From assembly GCF_050337045.1 (NCBI RefSeq), contig NZ_JAKJSO010000008.1, positions 372,001 to 436,000 on the forward strand: 64,000 bases of DNA, written 5' to 3'. Of this stretch, positions 26,756 through 35,178 are shown piece by piece. This DNA comes from Photobacterium kagoshimensis. GTDB taxonomy: Bacteria; Pseudomonadota; Gammaproteobacteria; Enterobacterales; Vibrionaceae. Position 1 is the first letter of the stretch, and the number at the start of each line of letters is the position of its first letter. Below the pieces are notes generated by a model. It was not told where the DNA came from, made no database searches, and was given only the letters and a program-made list of their open reading frames with translations. A program made the position numbers and the translations under genes.

Positions 26756-28582
26756 ATGGTGATGCTGAACACCAAAAATCTGGGCTTTCGTATCCAACTA
26801 ACCCTCTCTATTTTTGTCTTACTGACGGCTGTTCCAATTGGCATAATGTGGTATTCAAGCTCTGAGCAAATTCTACAAAAGAGTGTTCAGCAGTTTTTCC
26901 GTCAATCCAACCAAGTCATCACCAACCACCTCGATGATTTTTTTAATGAAGCGCATCTTGTTTACCAGCATCAAATAACAGAGCACCAATCATTACCCCA
27001 AACTGTAAATCAACGTGATGAATTACTAAAGCACCTCGCAAATGTACTGGCTCACCATAATAATATTGACTACTTCTATTTCGCTTCTGCGGAAGGCAGC
27101 TTGCTGTCCCTTGGCCGCGATGAATTTGGGAATTTTGTCCGAATTGAGTCGGATCATGACAAAGCAGGTTCAACAACCAGCTACAGTACAGATTCTGCTG
27201 GAATCGGCATTGAAGTTATCAACACGAGTGCCCATTTCGATCCTCGTACTCGCCAATGGTTTCAACGCGCTTTACATTCGAAAGGGCCTGTGTGGAGCGA
27301 TATTTACCCTGGTGCCATAGACAATGTATTAGGGGTTAGTCTTGCGAACGCACAATATGATGATCATGGCAATTTCCTTGGTGTATGGGGGCTCGATTTA
27401 ACGCTATCAACGCTCGAGCATGAACTCCAAAAGAATATTTTAAGCCCAAACAGTCGGATCCTATTGATCAACGATCAAGGATCGATTGTGGCCAGTTCAG
27501 ATAAACGCTTCCCTGCCCTTATGGAGCTAGATACGCCACTAACTCCTATTCTCAATGTGATTTGGGATAATATCAAAGACACACCACCTAAAAATACAAT
27601 GAACGTCTCTGAATACCCCATTTTAGGGGGGAATTGGATGACAGCGCATACGAAATATAAACTGGGGGAAAACCGTTACTTAACAATCCTATTTGTTTCC
27701 CCTATTTGTGATTTTATTGGTGAGTTCATTACTACAAAATACTACGCAGTATTATTCACTCTCATTTTAATGATAATTGCCATGTATTTTGGCTCACAAG
27801 GCACACGCTACATTCTAATACCAATCAATCAGCTACAAGCAACGGTAAAGCGTATAACCTTAGGAAAGTGGAGCTCAAGAACACAACTGGATCGTGAAGA
27901 TGAACTTGGTGATCTCTCTCGATCATTCGATAACATGGCAGAGCACCTACAAGTGACTATTTGCCAGTTAGAAGAAGAACAAAAAGAAACCACCCGTTTA
28001 AATAATTTATTGGCTTACAATAATCAAGAACTCGAACGTAAAGTGTTAGAGCGCACGGCAGAGCTTGAAGATGCAAACAGTAAATTGCAACAATTAGCAA
28101 ACTTCGACCCATTAACCCAAGTGGCTAACCGTCGTCACTTTTGGCAGCTTTTTGAACAAAAGAATCAACAAAGTGCAGGTTGGCTGCTCATACTTGATAT
28201 CGATAGCTTCAAAGCGATTAACGACACCTACGGACACCTTGTAGGTGATAGTGTATTGCAAAAGTTCTGTGCTATATGCCAGTCTTGCCTTGGTGCTAAC
28301 GCATTATTTGGCCGAATTGGTGGTGAAGAGTTTGCTCTTTATGTCACCGACACTGACGCACCTAACATTCAAAGATATGCACAACAGCTATTAACTTGTG
28401 TTAGAAACACCCCACTCGTTATTGATGATCATACCATTAAATTTACGACCAGTATTGGGGTTGCTCGTACATCACCAGCTAAAAAAAGTGTGTATGCTGA
28501 AGCAGACAGAATGCTATTAAAAGCAAAAGCTTCAGGCAAAGACTGCGTTATCTTTTTACCTGAAACTTCTGCCCATACATAA
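26756..28582 (+). CDS. Diguanylate cyclase with dCache sensor, HAMP and GGDEF domains
   Basis: A membrane sensor of about 608 residues that should make cyclic di-GMP. Parts: TM1 (about 15-35), a periplasmic double-Cache domain (about 40-320) with TRQWFQRALHSKGPVWSDIY, TM2 (about 330-350), HAMP (about 355-405), a coiled coil, then GGDEF (about 440-600) with FDPLTQVANRR and the active-site form RIGGEEFALY. The intact GGEEF motif supports activity. Ribosome-binding sequences are weak; ATG 26756 is preferred to the TTG 15 bases upstream. Signal unknown. Confidence 0.9.
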   Translation: MVMLNTKNLGFRIQLTLSIFVLLTAVPIGIMWYSSSEQILQKSVQQFFRQSNQVITNHLDDFFNEAHLVYQHQITEHQSLPQTVNQRDELLKHLANVLAHHNNIDYFYFASAEGSLLSLGRDEFGNFVRIESDHDKAGSTTSYSTDSAGIGIEVINTSAHFDPRTRQWFQRALHSKGPVWSDIYPGAIDNVLGVSLANAQYDDHGNFLGVWGLDLTLSTLEHELQKNILSPNSRILLINDQGSIVASSDKRFPALMELDTPLTPILNVIWDNIKDTPPKNTMNVSEYPILGGNWMTAHTKYKLGENRYLTILFVSPICDFIGEFITTKYYAVLFTLILMIIAMYFGSQGTRYILIPINQLQATVKRITLGKWSSRTQLDREDELGDLSRSFDNMAEHLQVTICQLEEEQKETTRLNNLLAYNNQELERKVLERTAELEDANSKLQQLANFDPLTQVANRRHFWQLFEQKNQQSAGWLLILDIDSFKAINDTYGHLVGDSVLQKFCAICQSCLGANALFGRIGGEEFALYVTDTDAPNIQRYAQQLLTCVRNTPLVIDDHTIKFTTSIGVARTSPAKKSVYAEADRMLLKAKASGKDCVIFLPETSAHT

Positions 28583-28749
28583 TAGAGTATTACGAGCTTT
28601 GTCTTTGGTAGTGCCTTGCTTTAATGCCTAATTTTCATGTGCTCTTTTCACCTCTTCACGAATGGAAAAACGTGAAATAACCACGGAAGTGATTATAATG
28701 CACACGCTTTCTGGCATCCTCCAGATGGCACTTGAATTCAGGTATATCC

Positions 28750-30120
28750 ATGCACAAGTACAAACGAGAAACACATCGTTTACTCAAATTAACTATTCCC
28801 GTATTGCTTGCCTCTGTTGCACAAACCTCGATGGGATTTATCGATACCGTCATGGCTGGCAGTGTTAGCGCAACTGACATGGCCGCAGTTTCTGTCGCAT
28901 CCAGTATTTGGCTGCCCTCCATTTTGTTTGGCGTTGGCCTACTCATTGCGCTGGTGCCTATTGTGGCGCAACTTAATGGTTCCGGAAAAAAAGACCGCAT
29001 TCCCTTTGAAGTACAACACGGCTTTTATTTAGCCTTGCTTGTGTCCATCCCAATCATGCTTATCCTTTATAACGCAGGTAGCTTAATTGATTACATGGAT
29101 GTAGAACCTGTTCTGGCTGAAAAAACCAATGGCTACATGTTTGCTGTTATGTTTGCCGTACCTGGTTTTTTAATGTTCCAAACTCTCAAAAGTTTTACCG
29201 AAGGGTTATCGTTAACCATTCCCGGTATGATCATTGGCTTCATCGGCTTAGCCGCGAACATTCCGCTCAACTGGATTTTTGTTAACGGTGAATTCGGGGC
29301 GCCTGCGCTTGGTGGGGTTGGTTGTGGCGTCGCTACAGCAATCGTCTACTGGCTGATGTTTATCGCCATGTTGGTCTACATCAAACTCAATAAACGCCTG
29401 CAAAAAGCGAACCTATTCCAGACATGGCATAAGTTAAACATTGCAGCCCTAGCTCGTTTATTTAAAATGGGCTTCCCAGTAGCGGCATCGATGTTCTTTG
29501 AAATATCACTGTTTGCTGTTGTTGCAATCATGATAGCCCCTCTTGGTGCTGTCATGGTGGCATCGCATCAGGTCGCTATGAATTTTTCATCATTAGTGTT
29601 CATGCTACCAATGAGCTTAGGTGCTGCGGTCAGTATTCGAGTGGGTCATCAACTCGGTGAAGAAAACCTACTTGGCGCTAAAGTCAGCAGTTACTGTGGT
29701 TTGGCCTCAGCCTTCGTGATGGCGATATCAACAGCCGTCTTAACCGTGACATTCCGCGAGCAAATCATTGCAATTTATAGTGATAATGCCGAAGTTATCC
29801 TGGTTGCAAGTCAATTGCTGTTACTCGCTGCTGTCTATCAATGCACCGATGCGATTCAAATCGTCGCGGCAGGTGCCCTACGCGGTTATAAAGACATGCG
29901 CGCCATCTTTATACGTACCTTTATTGCTTACTGGCTAATTGGCTTACCGCTTGGCTACACGCTAGGCATGACACATATCATCACAGAGCCTATGGGGCCA
30001 CATGGCTTCTGGATCGGTATTATCTTTGGCTTAACCTCATCAGCCATCATGCTTGGTACTCGCTTACGCTGGCTACAACGTCAACCTGAAGCACATCAAC
30101 TCGAAATGGCAACACGCTAG
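28750..30120 (+). CDS. norM: MATE-family multidrug efflux pump NorM
   Basis: A 456-residue cation-coupled efflux protein with twelve transmembrane helices. It matches Vibrio NorM strongly: SVAQTSMGFIDTVMAG in TM1-2, AAVSVASSIWLPSILFGVGLL, and AAGALRGYKDMRAIF in the second half. The chosen start follows a CAGGT, seven codons into the open frame. It exports fluoroquinolones and cationic dyes in Vibrio. Adjacent to ribE, as in related genomes, with the GGDEF gene between them. Confidence 0.94.
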   Translation: MHKYKRETHRLLKLTIPVLLASVAQTSMGFIDTVMAGSVSATDMAAVSVASSIWLPSILFGVGLLIALVPIVAQLNGSGKKDRIPFEVQHGFYLALLVSIPIMLILYNAGSLIDYMDVEPVLAEKTNGYMFAVMFAVPGFLMFQTLKSFTEGLSLTIPGMIIGFIGLAANIPLNWIFVNGEFGAPALGGVGCGVATAIVYWLMFIAMLVYIKLNKRLQKANLFQTWHKLNIAALARLFKMGFPVAASMFFEISLFAVVAIMIAPLGAVMVASHQVAMNFSSLVFMLPMSLGAAVSIRVGHQLGEENLLGAKVSSYCGLASAFVMAISTAVLTVTFREQIIAIYSDNAEVILVASQLLLLAAVYQCTDAIQIVAAGALRGYKDMRAIFIRTFIAYWLIGLPLGYTLGMTHIITEPMGPHGFWIGIIFGLTSSAIMLGTRLRWLQRQPEAHQLEMATR

Positions 30121-30150
30121 CTTCGTTTCTATTCGAGCAATAAGATGATT

Positions 30151-30178
30151 AAGGCGGCTTTATAGCCGCCTTGTTTAT
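30151..30178 (+). terminator. Terminator after norM
   Basis: AAGGCGGCT / AGCCGCCTT perfect inverted repeat followed by TTGTTTATTT. Confidence 0.85.
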
Positions 30179-30288
30179 TTGCTCTTTTCTTTTTAGAAAT
30201 CATCAACAGATTGCCAGGATATCATTGGTATTCCCTTTATTTTCAGATACTCTGAATACAGTACGTTAAGGCGTGACAGGGAAAAAAG

Positions 30289-30549
30289 ATGAAGAAAAAC
30301 AAGAATGATGCAAAGCTACTCAAGAAAGCACTGGAACTTGGTATGGCATTTGCTAAAAAGCAAGGCTATAACGATTTAGAACGTTATGTATCTTCCACTG
30401 ACAAAGTTGAATGTATTTACCGTTTATTAGTGCAATACAAACAAATTACTCCCCTCGCTGTTGATCAAGAAGACGGCGTTAATATGAAGCACAAATTGGT
30501 CCTTTGGATCTCCCGCCTCTTACCGCCCGATCACGAATTACTCAAATAG
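30289..30549 (+). CDS. DUF5062 family small protein
   Basis: An 86-residue soluble, basic protein that I recognise as DUF5062, a family common in Vibrionaceae; the conserved block is VNMKHKLVLWISRLLPPDH. No function is known. The ATG has a weak GGGA upstream. It stands alone. Confidence 0.75.
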   Translation: MKKNKNDAKLLKKALELGMAFAKKQGYNDLERYVSSTDKVECIYRLLVQYKQITPLAVDQEDGVNMKHKLVLWISRLLPPDHELLK

Positions 30550-30791
30550 TGCCAACTCGTCATTAGAAGAATAAATAGCACCGCATCATGAACCGTACTA
30601 ACCCGCAGTTCATGGTGCGTAGTTTATACTTGAAGTCATAGACAACTTACCGAGATGTCTTCGTGAAGCGAGTTTAAATTACGCTCTGTGATGCACTATC
30701 TTTTATAAACACGATCCAGAGAACAGATTCGCATTAATCATAATACGTAAAATATCGCCTTTACTTTCAAACAGTTTAAATGAGTGACTAA

Positions 30792-31139
30792 ATGAAAATC
30801 AAAACGGTATTATGCCTGTTATTAACCATGGCTTCTTTTACTAGCTGGGCATCGGAACGAAGCGAGCAAGCGTGGACGCTTATCGAACAAGGTGCATTTT
30901 TGGTTGATGTACGTACTCCAGATGAATTTAGCCAAGGCCACCTAACAGGCTCAACCAACTCCCCCTTGAGCACTGTCGACACCGCTTTTGCCGGCGTAGA
31001 TAAAGAAATGCCCATTGTTGTGTATTGCCGTAGTGGTAATCGCTCTGGTAAAGCGATGGATTACTTAAAAAATGCAGGCTTTACTCAGGTGCATAATGGT
31101 GGTGGATTAGAAGAGATGCAGTCCTCTCAACCTAAATAA
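30792..31139 (+). CDS. Periplasmic rhodanese-like protein (PspE type)
   Basis: A 115-residue protein with an N-terminal signal peptide (about 1-20, ending SWA) and a single rhodanese domain. The active-site loop VVYCRSGNRSGKA holds the catalytic Cys, with the usual VDVRTPDEFSQGHLTG upstream. Like PspE and GlpE it should move sulfane sulfur to thiophilic acceptors, here in the periplasm. Followed by a DUF3080 gene on the same strand. Confidence 0.88.
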   Translation: MKIKTVLCLLLTMASFTSWASERSEQAWTLIEQGAFLVDVRTPDEFSQGHLTGSTNSPLSTVDTAFAGVDKEMPIVVYCRSGNRSGKAMDYLKNAGFTQVHNGGGLEEMQSSQPK

Positions 31140-31334
31140 CACGGTGCCCCTTGCATTATTAAAACAGATATAGGCAATGTACCTATCAAGGAATGTAATG
31201 CTTCACCGATCAGCGGAGCTGTAATTTACGTTCAACTAGCATAAGTTGCTTATACTTTTTAGATGAACAATGCCTCCGCTTTCGATCTCCTATTTAGCCA
31301 CTCTTGCTGTCGGTACGCTTATCTTGCTTCGCGT

Positions 31335-32420
31335 ATGATTGTTTTGGCTCTATCTGCTAGCTTAGTCCTAACAGGATGCGACAACAGTAGCGAATACCAC
31401 TTCAATGACTATCATCAACGTCTAGCCAACGTATTGGATATCGACCCAATACCTTTTCATCCCCTGGAGGATTTGCCTAACTTTCCTTCGACACGCGATT
31501 TATATATACCAATAGACGACATACGTATCGGGTTACTTGATGCGTATGAACTGCGTCGCTGTGGTTTATTTCAGCTTATTGCCGACAGGAACTCCAGCCT
31601 AGGAAAAGTCCAAGACAAAACTCGCCAACTCAGGTATGAATTGCTGCTGTTAAACGGGCTAGAAAAATGCCTGACACACATCATACCAACAAGCCGTGAT
31701 AACCCCATCAGCCAGTCTTTAATTGAGGAACTCACACCAATAAAGCAAAAAAAACAGCAACAGCTCGGTGCAGCTATATGGAATATGCTTGTAACAGGCA
31801 AAGAGTGGCGGCAACAATTCGTGCTTTATCCGCATACTTTTACCATCGACAACCTTGCAGGCTTCACAGCAAATCTTGCAGCAATGGAGGATATATCAAG
31901 GTTATTAGTTTATGCACAACAAGGCCTGAACAGCCTAAAAAACGACACACCGACTGAAATTGTATTACATGACATCGACAGCGAACTCGCTGATAGGTTA
32001 CTCACACACCAACAAAAAATTCATCGTAGCCGTTATTTTGGCCAACTGTTTTATTCTCTGGCCAATGCAACCCAATGGCTTAACAGCACGACACAATTAT
32101 TAAGTCAGCAAGAAAGTCAAATCCCGTGTGGAAAGCAGAGAAACCAGCAACAAGCTGAATACCTAAGAAATGTGTTCTACCGCTATTACAGGCCTCAGAT
32201 CCAACCATATCTGGCCGAGCTAGACTCTCAATACCGCCAGGTTCAGCCAATTTTACAGCGGATATTTGCACAATCACCGTACCAAGATCCCGACCTCATT
32301 GCCTACAAGGAAACTTTTATTGATGGCAAAGCACATCAGTATTTCCGAAAAGCTGTCATGGATCACACAAAATTTTGGCAACGCACCTTTCAGCGCTGTC
32401 AATTTAGAGTTGGAATATAA
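31335..32420 (+). CDS. DUF3080 lipoprotein
   Basis: A protein of about 361 residues with a lipobox LTGC following a short hydrophobic segment, so it is probably anchored to a membrane. I recognise the family as DUF3080, found mainly in Vibrionaceae and relatives, function unknown. The start is uncertain: ATG 31335 makes the signal peptide begin normally, while ATG 31263 would add 24 residues that do not look like a signal sequence. The body is mostly helical. Confidence 0.75.
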   Translation: MIVLALSASLVLTGCDNSSEYHFNDYHQRLANVLDIDPIPFHPLEDLPNFPSTRDLYIPIDDIRIGLLDAYELRRCGLFQLIADRNSSLGKVQDKTRQLRYELLLLNGLEKCLTHIIPTSRDNPISQSLIEELTPIKQKKQQQLGAAIWNMLVTGKEWRQQFVLYPHTFTIDNLAGFTANLAAMEDISRLLVYAQQGLNSLKNDTPTEIVLHDIDSELADRLLTHQQKIHRSRYFGQLFYSLANATQWLNSTTQLLSQQESQIPCGKQRNQQQAEYLRNVFYRYYRPQIQPYLAELDSQYRQVQPILQRIFAQSPYQDPDLIAYKETFIDGKAHQYFRKAVMDHTKFWQRTFQRCQFRVGI

Positions 32421-32588
32421 GAATTAATCCAAACACTTAGCATATCAGAGCAGCAAACCGTATGTTTGATAACCAAACGAACAAAGAAAGCAAAAAAAGA
32501 GAAGCTAAACACTTGCACGCTTTGTAGCGAGTCGCTAATATCTTTTGCGTTCGGTTGTAATCGCTTATTTAAAGCGTCAGCCTTAGAT

Positions 32589-32665
32589 GCTCGCTTAGCT
32601 CAGTTGGTTAGAGTACTTGCATGACATGCAAGGTGTCACTGGTTCGAGTCCAGTAGCGAGCACCA
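32589..32665 (+). tRNA. tRNA-Val (anticodon GAC), copy 1
   Basis: A 77-nt tRNA with acceptor stem GCTCGCT / AGCGAGC, D arm GCTC / GAGT, anticodon stem CTTGC / GCAAG around the loop ATGACAT (anticodon GAC), T arm with GGTTCGAGTCC, and encoded CCA. First of four identical copies. Confidence 0.97.
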
Positions 32666-32708
32666 TATTTCGATAACACGTACTACGGGTTATCACACTG
32701 TACAATTT

Positions 32709-32785
32709 GCTCGCTTAGCTCAGTTGGTTAGAGTACTTGCATGACATGCAAGGTGTCACTGGTTCGAGTCCAGTAGCGAGCACCA
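32709..32785 (+). tRNA. tRNA-Val (anticodon GAC), copy 2
   Basis: Identical to copy 1, exactly 120 bases further on. The 43-base spacer is repeated as well. Confidence 0.97.
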
Positions 32786-32828
32786 TATTTCGATAACACG
32801 TACTACGGGTTATCACACTGTACAATTT

Positions 32829-32905
32829 GCTCGCTTAGCTCAGTTGGTTAGAGTACTTGCATGACATGCAAGGTGTCACTGGTTCGAGTCCAGTAGCGAG
32901 CACCA
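32829..32905 (+). tRNA. tRNA-Val (anticodon GAC), copy 3
   Basis: Identical tRNA; the spacer after it differs from the earlier ones by three bases. Confidence 0.97.
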
Positions 32906-32948
32906 TATTTTGATAGCACGTACTACGGGTTATCACGCTGTACAATTT

Positions 32949-33025
32949 GCTCGCTTAGCTCAGTTGGTTAGAGTACTTGCATGACATGCAAGGTGTCACT
33001 GGTTCGAGTCCAGTAGCGAGCACCA
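32949..33025 (+). tRNA. tRNA-Val (anticodon GAC), copy 4
   Basis: Identical tRNA, last of the array; a terminator follows within 10 bases. Confidence 0.97.
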
Positions 33026-33032
33026 TCTAATT

Positions 33033-33059
33033 AAGCCTGCTTTTTAGCAGGCTTTTTTT
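33033..33059 (+). terminator. Terminator of the tRNA-Val array
   Basis: AAGCCTGC / GCAGGCTT stem with a 6-nt loop and seven Ts. The array is therefore one transcript. Confidence 0.9.
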
Positions 33060-33236
33060 CATTCTGACGTTCTATTTTAGTTCTTTCAAGACAGTGATCT
33101 TTTCATCAGTATCCGCTTATGCTTCCGTTCCTGTTCAGAATCTAACCAGCCAAAAAGCATCAAGAACATTTAGACTTTAAACCCACCCTCCGCTCCTTTA
33201 CTATGCGTTCATAAATAGCACCTAGGGTTAAAACGA

Positions 33237-33602
33237 ATGCAAAAAGTAAAACTGACAGCAAATCCTCAGATTGCAGTCATCTTCAAAGGTTGGTCTGATG
33301 ATTGGGCAAAAGAAAGCCAAGCGGATCAAAAAGACATGGCAACCAAATTTCATACCGTTTACAAGATAGCTGCAAATGCATTTGAAAACGGCGAAGAAGT
33401 TGAGCTTACTTTTGTTTCAGCCTTATTTAGCGACTGTAAACAAAAAGCAGAAATGGCAGCAGCAATGAATGAAAAAGTCAAAGCGAGTCTGCAAAGTGAC
33501 GATGAACGTGCCCAACGTATCATTGCTAAAGTAAATACAGCAGCTCAAGATGCCGCTTACGTTGTTAACTACTTAAACAATGTTTTACTGCAATCCGCGT
33601 AA
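33237..33602 (+). CDS. Conserved-looking small protein of unknown function
   Basis: A 121-residue soluble, mostly helical protein, rich in Ala, Lys and Glu, with no signal peptide or membrane segment. I do not recognise a family. It has a TAGGGT-like ribosome site and its own terminator, and its codon use looks like that of its neighbours, so it is probably a real gene. Residues 75-121 form amphipathic helices that could pack as a bundle. Confidence 0.65.
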   Translation: MQKVKLTANPQIAVIFKGWSDDWAKESQADQKDMATKFHTVYKIAANAFENGEEVELTFVSALFSDCKQKAEMAAAMNEKVKASLQSDDERAQRIIAKVNTAAQDAAYVVNYLNNVLLQSA

Positions 33603-33630
33603 CCTGCTCTAATATCAAACCCGCGCATCT

Positions 33631-33653
33631 AAACCCGAGCTTTTCTCGGGTTT
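33631..33653 (+). terminator. Terminator after the 33.2-kb gene
   Basis: AAACCCGAG / CTCGGGTTT perfect 9-bp inverted repeat. Confidence 0.7.
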
Positions 33654-34051
33654 ACTATCCTTACCGCCAGCCTCATTCATCCCTCACTTACCGTGTTTCC
33701 CGCTATAATTTTTAATCAATACATTAACCAAGCTAGTGTCAATATGAACACGAAAAGCCAATAAGCACTTAGTTTTACATTCTGATTTGTTCGCCTTCCT
33801 CTATATTTTCTTCTGAAATCTATCATCTACCGAAAACGTTATCGTTTTTGTGAATTTTTTAACTCATTTATTGTGTTCGGCAATGCAAACCAACACTTCT
33901 AATGTCACAAACTTGCTCTCACATCTGGCATGTCAAACGACATATATCACAAAATCAATTAACTGCAATTGAATGATAACGAATCAAAATGTGAGAATTA
34001 AAACACAGCACAAATCAAATGTTACTTAAATAACATACATAAGGTCGAGTA
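33654..34051. promoter_or_regulatory. AT-rich control region before the porin gene, with a possible CRP site
   Basis: No gene is seen. At 33990-34005 the sequence TGTGAGAATTAAAACA matches the CRP consensus TGTGA-N6-TCACA at 8 of 10 positions, 46 bases before the porin ATG. Several TGTCA-like words lie between 33900 and 33955, but no regular Pho box can be assembled. Confidence 0.3.
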
Positions 34052-35134
34052 ATGGACATTAAAACGGCTAACAAAACAGCACTAGCAGTGTGTATATCTA
34101 CCCTTCTCGCTTCTACTAGCCTACAAGCAGCAACCATTTACCAAAACGAAAACGGCGACAACTTAAAGCTTTATGGCGAGGTTGGCGTTGGTGGTCACTT
34201 TGGTGCAAAGTTTGAGTACGGTGAGTTTTACAAAGACCAAACTTACATCGATGACTCCTTTGCAACTTTGGGTGTAAAAGGCAAAAACGGCCAATTAGTC
34301 TACCGCTTGGAATTAGACTTTGAGCGTGAAAACTGGAAGTATGGCTCTGGTGATATGGTGCTTAGCATCGATAAAATGTTCATTGGCTACGCCCTTAACG
34401 ACTACCACTATGTTGAGTTTGGTTTAACCGATACGGCATTTGATGATTACGACAAATGGGGTGACTTCACATTCGATACCACAGTTGAAACAGGTGAAGC
34501 TGGCGACCAAGACGCAACGGTTAAATATGAAGGTACTTATGGCAGCTTCAAGCTAGGTACGTCATACAGTTACAACGCTAAATCTTCTTCAGGCTCTCAT
34601 CTTGGCGATGTTGTTAACGGTTACTTCGGCTACTTTGGCAGTCGTTTTTCAGCTGTTGTAGGCCTTGAGGGGCGCGGTGGTGCACAAGGTGAATCTAAGT
34701 ACGGTAAGCAAAAACTTGCAGGCCTTGGTATGCGCTTCGCTGTTACCGATAACTTCCACCTTGGCTTTAATGGCTACCTTGAAGACGAAGATATTGCTCA
34801 AACCAAAATCCCTACCGATATCACGGATCCAAACAACAGCGTTCACCTCTATAACGACTATCAGACCCTTTACCGTAGAGGTGCATTGATCTCAGGTAAA
34901 TACGAATTCACACCACAATGGGAAATGACAGGCTCTGCCAACTACGAAGCCTATGAAGAGTGGGATAAAGACAGCGAGTTTTGGGATACCAAAGAGCACA
35001 GCTGGGGTTCAAGCCGCACATGGGGCACGCTGGGCGTGAACTTCAAACCAACGTCATCATCAATCATTGCGCTTGAAGCCAATGCTGGCGATGCAGCACA
35101 AGATGTGTACGCCTACACGCGTATTTACTTCTAA
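34052..35134 (+). CDS. Outer-membrane porin (Gram-negative type)
   Basis: A 360-residue beta-barrel protein. It has a signal peptide cleaved after LQA (about residue 26), alternating amphipathic strands with aromatic girdles, and a C-terminal Phe (YTRIYF) as needed for BAM insertion. It starts with the porin hallmark YGEVGVGGHFG. The substrate is unknown. A large secreted nuclease gene follows 44 bases later with no terminator between, so the two may be cotranscribed; such a porin could take up nucleotides or phosphate released by the nuclease (inference). Confidence 0.85.
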   Translation: MDIKTANKTALAVCISTLLASTSLQAATIYQNENGDNLKLYGEVGVGGHFGAKFEYGEFYKDQTYIDDSFATLGVKGKNGQLVYRLELDFERENWKYGSGDMVLSIDKMFIGYALNDYHYVEFGLTDTAFDDYDKWGDFTFDTTVETGEAGDQDATVKYEGTYGSFKLGTSYSYNAKSSSGSHLGDVVNGYFGYFGSRFSAVVGLEGRGGAQGESKYGKQKLAGLGMRFAVTDNFHLGFNGYLEDEDIAQTKIPTDITDPNNSVHLYNDYQTLYRRGALISGKYEFTPQWEMTGSANYEAYEEWDKDSEFWDTKEHSWGSSRTWGTLGVNFKPTSSSIIALEANAGDAAQDVYAYTRIYF

Positions 35135-35178
35135 TCACACTGTTTAAAAAGAATTTAGGGATTGAAGGACACCCCATC

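Noticed and set aside
33890..33960. Pho box before the porin gene
   Set aside because: TGTCA-like words are present, but not in the spaced direct-repeat pattern needed.
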